Assembly: GCA_002633025.1 (NCBI GenBank)
Contig: NMRB01001537.1
Coordinates: forward strand, 74,617-138,616
Direction: 5' to 3'
Source: Notospermus geniculatus
Lineage: Eukaryota > Nemertea > Pilidiophora > Heteronemertea > Lineidae
DNA length: 64,000 nt
Part shown: positions 9,786 to 18,946 of the stretch, piece after piece
How positions within the stretch are numbered: position 1 is the first letter of the stretch
Layout: each line of letters opens with the position of its first letter
The notes under the pieces: model-generated
Database searches by the model: none
What the model was told of the DNA's origin: nothing
What the model saw: only the letters and a program-made list of their open reading frames with translations
Translations under genes and position numbers: made by a program

Positions 9786-10655
9786 CAGGCGCGGATCCAG
9801 GAATTCTGGAAAGGGGGGGGGCGCAGACCAATGCGAGTGCCGAAGGTGGGAATCCCTGACGGGGGTCTGGGGGTCCTCCCCCAGGAAAATGTTTAAATTT
9901 GAGGTGCTTTGAAGCGTTTTCCTGGCATCTTGACAATGGAAAAAAGCAAGACTAAAAATTTGATTTTGATATTCTCTTATATACCAATATACAAAATAAA
10001 CCTGGTCCCGTTTAGGTCGACAAACCAGATTTTTTGGTACTGTTGCGTCGGGTCTGAGAGAGCCAAATACAATAACAGGAGCGTAGGCTATGAATGTCGA
10101 GGTTGAGGAGGAGCAAAGATACAATAAGATAACAGGCCAGAGCCGTAGTTCTTAGCAGCGAGCGCCGAAGGCGCGAGCTGAAATATCGGCGGGGGGGGTC
10201 CGGGGAGCCTCCCCCGGGAAAATTTTAGAAAATAAGAGTGCTTTTGACGCCATTTCCCGGCGTTTGAGAGCAAAATTGGACACTCTAGCCATGTAAGTGA
10301 GGTTCATTGGTTTATTGGGCTTTTTTTACTTGGGCTCTTTGGGACTAAATGCAGTCACATAGCGGCAGCCGAGAATCACGTCATCGGAATGACAGTGCAC
10401 GATAACGATTTCCCACTTTGGTTTTCCCGCCGGCGCAAGACGGCTGACGGATTTGGTTTGAGTTTGAATCTTATAGCGTATGTATGTTCTGTTCTGGGCG
10501 CATACGGCTTACATATGCTAAGAACTTGTGTACCCTACATTTGACAAGCGTAAAGTAGGTGTCTGGCAATATTCGTGACAAAATTTTTTTAATGGTCGGC
10601 CGAAAAAAGGGGGGGGGCGCGCGCCCCCGTGCGCCCCCCCTTGGATCCGCGCCTG
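9786..10655. mobile_element. 870-bp TIR transposon, haplotype-specific, 5-bp target duplication
   Basis: The element begins CAGGCGCGGATCCA and ends TGGATCCGCGCCTG. ATGTT flanks it on both sides (9781-9785 and 10656-10660), while the other haplotype has one ATGTT (26921-26925) and no insertion. It encodes no transposase. Two internal segments (about 9845-9920 and 10190-10270) resemble each other (CCTCCCCC.GGAAAAT then GTGCTTT). A related element with end CAGGGACGGATCCAGG starts at 30885. It is non-autonomous; the superfamily is not certain. Confidence 0.85.
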
Positions 10656-11405
10656 ATGTTACACAAAGATACCCAGCCTCTGAGGTGACAAAATGGACTC
10701 TACATTCCTCTGCACTGCTCTGCGACAATCCAATCTTCAGCGTACTACACTCATCCTGAGGTAATGGCTCTTGGGGCGCGTTTGATCCCCATCTTGACCA
10801 TAAACAACAGAATGATGCATGTGTGCGATGATGAAGGGAGCAAGAGCTGGGACACTTTTTACCTCAGGATGGCATAACACTGTGCTGAATCTGAACTGCA
10901 AAGTGAACTGAAAAGAACTTACAATAACGACACCAAGATCAAATCACAACATGACTTTCCATCCAATTTTCGTATTATTTATCTTCCATCCCTGTTCATT
11001 GTTGCATCAAACCACTAGCCTCTCACACAGCCAAGTCATTTTCCACCCTACCTGGTGGCGAGCATCTTGCACATCTCCAATCAATAGCAGCTGATCCTGG
11101 AAGCAATGCATGTTGATGGGATAGGATTTAAGCCGTCACTTTCTAATATTCATCGTTTATACTTGAGACCTCTTCAACCAGAATGTCCGTGCTTCGAGTT
11201 GTCCCTCAGGAGGGTTGACATAATTCCAGTACTGCTCTTGATGGATTTGTCTTGGCCAGTAGGATAATTCCGTCTTAATTGACTTTTATCCATATGTTAT
11301 GATAGTGTTGTCGGTGGTCATCATTCTCATGCACACTTAATAGATAAGCCTATATGGTTTGAATATAATTCCCTGCTGTTAATCGGTGTTTTCTTTATTT
11401 TGCAG

Positions 11406-14050
11406 ATATACTAAATGACGCTATATTTGACGAAGATCATGACGAAATGGTTATTGTAAAAGATATTGAAATGTTCTCTATGTGTGAACATCACATGGTA
11501 CCGTTTATTGGAAAAGTAGGTATTTTGTCCTCAGTTGTGCAGGACATTAAATGGCATTAAAAAATTGCTTGACACATCGTACTTTAATAGAGAATAAAGC
11601 CTCCAACAAAAACTTATGTTGTCAAAAACCATGGTGACAGAAAACCATGTCTGTTGCCTTACAGAACTGATGACTTCAGAGGTCGGAGATTGCAAGCAGA
11701 TGATCATGGGTCTAAATCTGTGATGGGGTTTGAAATTTTCATTTATGAATAATGTTCTCACCAATGAGCAAGTAACCGATGGAGTGTGAAATCTCTCATG
11801 CCAACACTGGCTGATGGAGGAGAACACCTCCATGATCAGGGCACCTCTCAATTACGGACAGCATTTGTCAGTCCAAACTTATTCTTGGTTATGTGATGTA
11901 TTTATTCGAATTACCATTTCAGGTTAGCATAGGATATCTACCAAATAAGAGAGTTTTAGGTTTAAGCAAAATTGCCAGGTATGTCATTATCATGTCCTAT
12001 CGACAGTATAGTTCCATTACCGTATGTTGTCTATGTGGCCTGTAAATCTAAATACATGCGTATGTTATAGAAGATAATTTCTTAATGGCCATTATTTCGC
12101 TAATTATTTTTAATCTCATATTGAGCAGGGGCATTAGAGGACAAGCACTTTTGACCATTTTACATAAACGTTTTCATTTGATATCTAATGTAAAAACATG
12201 GACATGTGATGATGGTATGAGGGTTTTTCAAATGGCACTCTTCCAGGCAGTTACAAAAGATGTTATATAATACATGTGTATTGGGAAATCACATGATTTT
12301 GATGACAGGCTTTTTTTGCAACACACCGGCTTTAATTGCCTTGATGTTCATATATAGGCCTACTCTTATTCTAACCCACTGTGACCTAATGGCAACCTCT
12401 GTTACAGTGTCATTTATAAAAATAACTGATTTGTCCAACATCCCACAATACTGCCAGCAGCGGATGCAACATGGTTTCTTGTTGAGAAACATGCAAACAA
12501 CTGAATGCATGGTCGGGGAAACTTTATGATTCTGAGTTTTCACTGTTTCAGAATTGTTGAAGTATACAGTCGGCGACTCCAAGGTAGGCACTTAGAAACA
12601 AATTTATTAGTGCATGCTCGCATTATGCAGCGCCAGAATATACATGTAATTCTTTAAGAAAAGAATTCCACAAAACTTGCATTTTAATGACTAGGCAATA
12701 CCCGTTTAGTGGCGGAACTGCTAAATTCATGCGTCATTAGGAGCGCTTGGTGGAGGTAATTAGTGAGGTAAGATCTGGTCTGACTCCCACTCCAGTTCCG
12801 ACTCCGAGGGGCCAAATGTTAGGATTTTTCAAGTCCATGAGTCGGAGATGAATTTACCACCCAGGCTCGTTCTCCTAGAATGAGTAAACACCATTGCTTT
12901 GGAAAACCTGTTGTATTTGATGACGTAGTTCCCAAAAAGGAATCCTCTGGAGTGTGAATTCATCGAGACTCAGAACGTAATCTGAACCTCCCTAATGACG
13001 CCATCCCCGTTCGAGTGGCGTAATGACGTCATTCCGCCGCACATGACGTTGCCGACGTCACGGATGACGCGACGGCAATCTCGGTGACGTCATGACGTCA
13101 AAAGGCCTGAACAGCATTGTTATTTTCTTAATATTTCGAAAACTATAAGTGATATCAAAATTCCGGCTTCGTAAGGACACTTCCCAGGCCCGTCTGCACT
13201 TGCATACCAAGTTTGGCGGCGATCCGTTCATTAGTCTCGGAGAAAATCGCGAACAAACAAACAAACACACAAACAAACAAACTCTTGTCAAATTTTAGTA
13301 TGATAAATATATGGTTGAATAGAAGGCCGTGCATTTATCACGGACATGACTCTATCGTGATGGACAACAAAATGATAGGATGATATTATGACTCAAATAT
13401 AATATCTGTATAAGGTTGATGTTGACCGATGACAGCTGATGATCTTAATTTCAGTGCAAGAAAGGTTAACGAAACAGATAGCAGTAGCATTAACAGAGGC
13501 CATCCAACCAGCTGGTGTTGGAGTTGTGATAGAAGCAACGTAAGTACATGTGTACGTTTATTTTGTATTACTGACTTTGTTGACCGATCGACCTGACAAG
13601 GCAGAGATCCGGGGAGTCCAGACCCCTTCTCTCGGCAACCAACAACTCGTTTACTGGAGTGGCCAGAAATCGATAAACGCGTCACAACAAAGTCAACAAA
13701 ATCTTGAAAAAACGTTCCACCTGCTTTGTTCGGATTCCAAAACTAGGGCCTACAGAATGTTATTTAGTGCGCAAGCTGTGCAATGCCTGTGTATTAAATG
13801 CACACAAGTCCAGACAATGTTGCATTTTCCATCTTTATTTGCATTATGTGAATTTAAACAGCTGTTACTACGAAATATGATAAACAATCATGATTCTACA
13901 TGTATGCATGATTTATTTTCCAGCCACATGTGTATGGTGATGAGAGGAGTACAGAAGTTGAACAGTCGTACGTTAACTAGCACAATGTTGGGCGTCTTCC
14001 GTGATGATCCAAAAACAAGAGAAGAATTTCTGACGCTGGTGCGTCATTGA
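11406..14050 (+). CDS. GCH1: GCH1 exons 2-6, second haplotype copy (no exon 1)
   Basis: Exons 11406-11515, 11923-11978, 12552-12583, 13455-13539 and 13924-14050 encode the catalytic core of GTP cyclohydrolase I. They run from [14 protein letters not shown] through MCEHHMVPF and [10 protein letters not shown] to the C-terminal LTLVRH and a stop. All splice sites are intact, and the predicted peptide is the same as that of exons 2-6 in the 27.9-29.9 kb copy. Nucleotide differences in exons are few and synonymous. No exon 1 precedes it within its contig. Retained introns rule out a retrocopy. A truncated paralogue is possible, but an allele placed as a separate contig fits better. Confidence 0.9.
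12691..13300 (+). mobile_element. 610-bp haplotype-specific LINE/SINE-like insertion
   Basis: The other haplotype joins CATTTTAATGA directly to TAAATATATGG (29180 region), whereas this copy has about 610 extra bases. The 3' part contains CCAAGTTTGGCGGCGATCCG, CTCGGAGAAAATCGCGAAC and an (AAAC)n tail (13252-13281). This resembles the 3' ends of RTE-type LINEs and their SINEs. A TGA may be duplicated at the borders. It lies in the intron before GCH1 exon 5. Confidence 0.7.
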
Positions 14051-14170
14051 CTATGTAACGAAGACCAAGTTGATCTCACTCGTTCTATACATTCCTGGAG
14101 ACAGACTGAGAGTTCAGATGTGGACTTAATGCATTCCTGGAGATAGGGATGGCCATTACGAAATGTAAAA

Positions 14171-14176
14171 AATAAA
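14171..14176 (+). terminator. Possible GCH1 polyadenylation signal (haplotype copy 1)
   Basis: AATAAA lies 121 bp after the GCH1 stop in this copy. The other haplotype has different sequence from 29952 to about 30039, and I did not see AATAAA close to its stop codon. Confidence 0.4.
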
Positions 14177-14759
14177 TGAGGAAGCTGTGAATTATTTTAC
14201 CGGTACTTCCATTATTTATTGCTATATATTTATGGGCGAGAGTGTCTGATCTCACAGAATGTATACGGAGTAATAAAATCAGAGGCTGGACTGCTTCTGT
14301 TGCCATGCCATCTGATGTTTGTTTCCTGAACTTCAGCTGTTTCAGCCTCCTTGGCTAGAGAATTATTTTCGTGTGGGACTGAGAAGGGTATTCATTGTTT
14401 CGACGGGCCCCTGCCATCTTTGTTTCTACAGGATTTCTTCAAAACTCACATGCAAATGACTATTTGGTCGGGAAGTTTGTACATGTACTTCATGACCAAT
14501 AATCATTTCTGGTTTGCCTACCAGTTGAGTGTGCATAATGCAAAATCTCTGAGATGGCAGGGGTGGGGGTGGGGGTGGCATCGAAAAGTTGAAAAACATG
14601 AAAATCTGCATTTTGAGGTATTAACTCTGAGATATGGGGAGAATAAGGAAGTTTTGCATAGAATCAGAAAATTTTGAGACAACATTTTAGTGGAAGTGTT
14701 GATTGAGGTTTTAAAGCAAACATCACGTTCTCATGTGCCGTGTTCATATCTCTTGTGAC

Positions 14760-15104
14760 CATAAGGGACACGCTCCGCGTGAGCAACTGCAAAATTCTGT
14801 CGGCAGTCAGACATACTTCACTGCAGACAGCGAATATAGAGTGTTTGCACGTGACGTCACAGCGGCCATGTTGGAACTTGGAGGCATACAACAAAAGAAC
14901 AGACTTTCAAAACAATCGAAGTTAATCTCCATAGACCGTGACTGGCAACAAATTCTTTTGTTCATACCTCCAACATGGCCACCGGTGCAAACAGTCTATA
15001 GACCCTGCAGGTGTACGGTACTGTGTGTATTTATAGATCGTGGTATGCAGGGCTGGCCTAATACATTAGTTTCGCAGTAGCTCACGTGGAGTGTGTCCCT
15101 TATG
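14760..15104. mobile_element. 345-bp haplotype-specific MITE
   Basis: Termini CATAAGGGACACGCTCCGCG and the inverse of TAGCTCACGTGGAGTGTGTC pair as imperfect TIRs of about 30 bp. The other haplotype reads CTTGTGACATCAGTC with no insertion near 30400. A second inner inverted pair (GTTTGCAC with GCGGCCATGTTGGA against TCCAACATGGCCACCGG) suggests a nested structure. Confidence 0.8.
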
Positions 15105-15512
15105 CATCAGTCTTTTGTGACCACCTCAGAATCACTTGTGACATCAGAGCCTCTTGTGACAGAGTTTTGACCACTGCATTGACTTCAGCATCTGAATCAT
15201 AATCGACACATTCACTGAACATATGAATTGAATGTCAATGCAAAACTTCAATTTTAAACATTGTCACTTCATATTCAACGATTTTCATGAAAATGATTGC
15301 CTTTGTTCATCAGTTTGTTTTCCTATACGCAGAACAGAAAGACATTTATACATGTAGTACCCGTGACATTCTTAGCACCACTGAGATTTTAATGCAATAT
15401 TGAGATGTGCCTTGATGCTATACACTTCCAGACAAATTTGGAAAAGAACCCATACACCGATGAAGGCCTAAATTGTTAGATATGTTTAACTACATGTAGG
15501 TATGATAAATAG

Positions 15513-15513
15513 N
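15513..15513. other. Single-N contig join, end of GCH1 haplotig
   Basis: The N follows TATGATAAATAG. The matching haplotype continues past the same bases at 30811 without a break, so the join is an assembly boundary. Confidence 0.8.
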
Positions 15514-15794
15514 ATTTTTCGTCGTCAACTAGTCGCAAACCCGTCGTGAACAAGTCGCCAACTGATCGTAAACTCGTCGTCAAGTCAGTGGATCACCCGC
15601 ATTAGCGTTACCGTTAACGTTTGGTTTCTTAAACTCACTATTGACTTGTGTAATAACTTTTAGCTCTGAAGCCAAAACGAGGCTAATGCATTTTTCAATG
15701 AAATCACTTTTCCCCTCCATGACCATGGTGCATGGTGAAAACTGCGGGAAGTGACACCTCCACATTCCCGCCTAATTCCTGACTCTCCATACAC

Positions 15795-17966
15795 GGGTCA
15801 TTTCACAGTAATTGACCATTTTGTGTCCCAAGGGGCAAAAATCTATTTACACAAGTTTAAGACACAGAAAATGGCTTTATATCATAATTCCATTTCAGGA
15901 GCAGATATCTGGCTGTACAAATAAACCGTTTCGAGTGCAAAATTTGTTTTTTTTTACATTTTTGTTCCCTAACTGTGTTCAAATTGGCTGTCCCCTACAC
16001 CAGGGTACTGAAAACAAATAGACAGATTGCCAAAGTCGGCCATATTGGACCAAAAGGCAATAACAAACACTGAATGTACAGTGAATGTACACCATTGATA
16101 TACAGCATGTTTTAAACCTACAATTTACACAAAACTTTCATGAAAAGTTACAAAATAAACACCTCCTCAGCAGTGCTACATGTGTTATGAACCATGCCCA
16201 GGCCCAAATGTTTGCAGATATTTCCCCCAAAAAGTTTTAAAAGACTTTTATTATGCCTGTTTTATGCCAAACCTCAGCTCCAGGTGTGTTGGTCCTATCC
16301 CACAGTGTGGAATCATGATACATGCTGTACATCAATGGTATACATTCACTGTACATTCAGTGTTTGTTATTGCCTTTTGGTCCAACATGGCCGACTTTGG
16401 CAATCTGTCTATACGTAATTTTCATATGATATAGTACTTTCTAATTATTTTTTTCATGTTATTGGCTTAAATGCAGCCAGTGCAAACACACGAAGTACAG
16501 GAATAACATCATACTGTCCAAATAAATTGAATTTTTGACTTTATTTCCTTGTCCCGGGGTTACCGGTCAGTGCTGTTACCACTGTTACCATCTCGCCACA
16601 AGGCAAACCTAACATCCTTTCTTGGTGTGCCAGTAGGCCAAAAGGTGTCTCATCTGATGTTCTTTTGGAGGGAAAAACAAAATGCCAACACGACAGGGAT
16701 TTTCTTTGGAATCGATAAGTTTTGGGTGAAAAGTAGGCCAGTATGTTTATTCAAGGTCAGTACTGTTATTCATATATTGACTGATATATAATAGCGTGCA
16801 TTGAAAGACATACTTTGCGAGTTAGGCCTATTGCTACAAATTAGAAATCAGTAAAAAGTTCATTCCCAAACCTATTCACAGAGGCTCGACATTAGGCCTA
16901 CTTACAGCTTTGTGTATGCGTAATGTATATAGGTCCACGAAGTCCCAGGCGAAGCCCAGGCTTCGCCTGGGACTTCGTGGACCTATATACATTACGCACA
17001 CACAAGCAGTAAGTAGGCCTAATGTCGAGCCTCTGTGACCTATTGACAAATGTATTGTAGACTGTACATTGGAGTTTTTGTCATTACTGTTACTGTCATT
17101 GCTGTGACTATGCAGTAACAGCAATGACTGATGGTAACAGTAATGACATTACCGGTAACAGCACTGATGTTTTGCTTGATAGAAATATCCAACAATAAAG
17201 TTTACCATTGTAATAATGGTAGGCCTATAAAAGAGACATGTGGCCAGTGAGAAACTGATCCAAGTTCTGAAGTTTCAAAGAAATTTTATACCGACATTCT
17301 GAGTTAGGATATCATCTTTTCCGTGCAGAGTTCAAATTTGTCATTACTGTTACCTAGAGTCATTACTCTTTGGGCTTAAATTGTCAATACTGTTACTTGT
17401 TGTCATTACTGTTACTTAACGGTCATTCCTGTTACCGTATGTTTTTGTTGTTTTTTACAGAAAACTGCATACAATTTATCAGGTCTAGTGTGACTGCTTA
17501 TTACAGCCAAGATTGTTCTAATACTTCCTGATAGTATTTGTAGTTTCACTTAGAAGGCCTATGCACTAGGCCAGACTCTGTGTACAGCGATGGTCAGCTG
17601 CTTGAGCGACATTGAGTAATTAAGTTATTTTTTAGGAATCTGCCGATTCATTTCATTTTAATCAGTCTTTGGTTTGATTAGGGACTATTTTCAGATCCTC
17701 ATCATAGGCAAATTTTCTTCTAAAGTCACTGGTTCATAATTAACTACTTTGTTGCCCGTCCGGTAACAGCACTGACAGGTTTTCCCCGACACCCTATCAA
17801 AGCTACACCCCCAAAAATTTTCAAATGATCAATGTGCACTGCTGGGTAATAAAATAACAGTAACATAACTACATACTTGCAATCATATGATTTTGGAAAC
17901 AATCAGCAAGTTTGAAATCACCATAGTTGGTCAGAGTGGAAATGGTCAATTACTGTGAAATGACCC
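15795..17966. mobile_element. 2.2-kb nested inverted-repeat element
   Basis: GGGTCATTTCACAGTAATTG starts at 15795 and its inverse ends at 17966, with ACAC on both outer sides as a possible 4-bp target duplication. Inside are 90-bp inverted arms (16019-16110 against 16316-16413), a 163-bp near-perfect palindrome (16876-17038), and repeated GTCATTACTGTTAC units on both strands (17087, 17130, 17338, 17400). An inverted pair CAGTGCTGTTACC / GGTAACAGCACTG also lies at 16567 and 17761. It carries no recognisable transposase. It may be one composite element or several nested ones. Confidence 0.65.
16876..17038. repeat. 163-bp near-perfect palindrome
   Basis: The arms run from TCACAGAGGCTCGACATTAG inward through TATATAGGTCCACGAAGTCC to a centre at about 16957 (GGCGAAGCC.CAGGCTTCGCC). 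Spacer is almost absent, with only a few mismatches around 16905-16920. Confidence 0.9.
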
Positions 17967-18307
17967 ACACATCCCCTTTCCATACTGACCGCTAGCTCTG
18001 CTACCAACGTAGTTTTCTCCCCCTTTTCTGCTTTTTATCTCATGGAACTCGGTAGACTAGTACCTGGTCCTACCGATGGTGTCGCTTTTGGATTTGCTGA
18101 AGGTAGGACCAGTCGTGGCCACCATATTGCCCGGAATCCAGGGTAGTAATTAATTATTCATGCACTGAACCTGTTAACCAATGGGAAGGCGTACATCGTG
18201 GAGCACGTGTGTTTGCAGTTTATTGTAAACATCATCCGTGTCCTCGCTTCAACTGTCATTTGGAAGAATTGACGTTCAACCAGGAGGTTTTATCTTGTAC
18301 AATCTGA

Positions 18308-18352
18308 ATGGATATTATAATCGAAACACACGTAGATGAACGGATGATGCAG
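18308..18352 (+). CDS. Candidate short first exon of unknown gene
   Basis: An ATG opens 15 codons (MDIIIETHVDERMMQ) ending exactly at a strong CAG/GTAAGT donor. It is preceded by a CCAAT box (about 18179) and a CACGTG E-box (about 18204). It lies 595 bp upstream of the GCH1 start codon. It ends in phase 0, which does not fit the phase-1 acceptor of GCH1 exon 2, so it is not a simple alternative GCH1 exon. I recognise no family. It could be noise or belong to an overlapping transcript. Confidence 0.25.
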
Positions 18353-18597
18353 GTAAGTTTTTAAGGCCCGAACAATCCCAAATTTGCAAATTTAACCGAC
18401 GGTATTCCTCTGTACATTTTTGTACAGAGTGATGCATGGGGGAAAACTGACTCGATCAAACATTCGCTTTCACCCCCCAAACCACGTTTTAACCCGTTAT
18501 TATAAAAGTTACTAATCTGAGAGGGCTAACATATGTCGATTCAGTTGTTGACATGCACAGAAAAACCTTTATTTCGGTGTGTTTTGTGGGGAATCAA

Positions 18598-18669
18598 TGA
18601 CGTCATTTGTTCAGTCCTCCGCGCAAAAGTGTAGTTTTGATTTGTGCCACATGCGCCACCCTGACCAAT
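18598..18669 (+). promoter_or_regulatory. Putative GCH1 promoter elements: CRE and CCAAT box
   Basis: A full palindromic CRE, TGACGTCA, is at 18598-18605 and CCAAT is at 18665-18669, about 340 and 280 bp before the GCH1 start codon. Mammalian GCH1 promoters use a CRE with a nearby CCAAT box for cAMP control, so this pairing is suggestive. Function is inferred. A hairpin (CCCGTCCTAAC / GTTAGGACGGG, 18687-18744) lies just downstream. Confidence 0.45.
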
Positions 18670-18946
18670 CACATTTGAGAACGGCACGGCCACTACCCGT
18701 CCTAACATTTGCTAATTTCATAACGTAAACGAGTTAGGACGGGCTTCCAGTCTAGGAACTCGGTCGACTCCAACAAATTAGTTTCGAAAATGAACTATAG
18801 AAGGCGTGTTTAGCGAAGTAAATATAGCACGCTCGCATGCCATGTGCTCGCAGTCCGTCAGTGGAAATTGGTGGGTTGGAGATCGTTGGTGCAGTACGAC
18901 TGAAAGTGTCTGATTTCTCGTTATTTGTGAGCATTTATCGCCTAAA

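Larger units (their letters stand above)
8549..15512 (+). other. Redundant contig: second haplotype of GCH1 exons 2-6
   Basis: The whole contig between the Ns at 8548 and 15513 aligns collinearly with 25610-30811. Shared sequence includes introns, the downstream region and the final TATGATAAATAG. Coding exons differ by only a few synonymous changes. Its excess length (6,964 versus about 5,200 bp) comes mainly from insertions listed separately. Homology stopping at contig ends, not at biological borders, points to an uncollapsed allele rather than a tandem gene duplication. Confidence 0.8.

Noticed and set aside
13550-14050. 166-aa open frame ending in GCH1 exon 6 (also 29437-29937)
   Set aside because: It runs through the preceding intron. 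Only 13924-14050 is coding, as shown by the AG acceptor and family homology.
11406-14050. GCH1 copy as a processed pseudogene or independent paralogue
   Set aside because: All introns are retained and align with the other copy. The boundaries of homology coincide with contig ends, so an allele is more likely.
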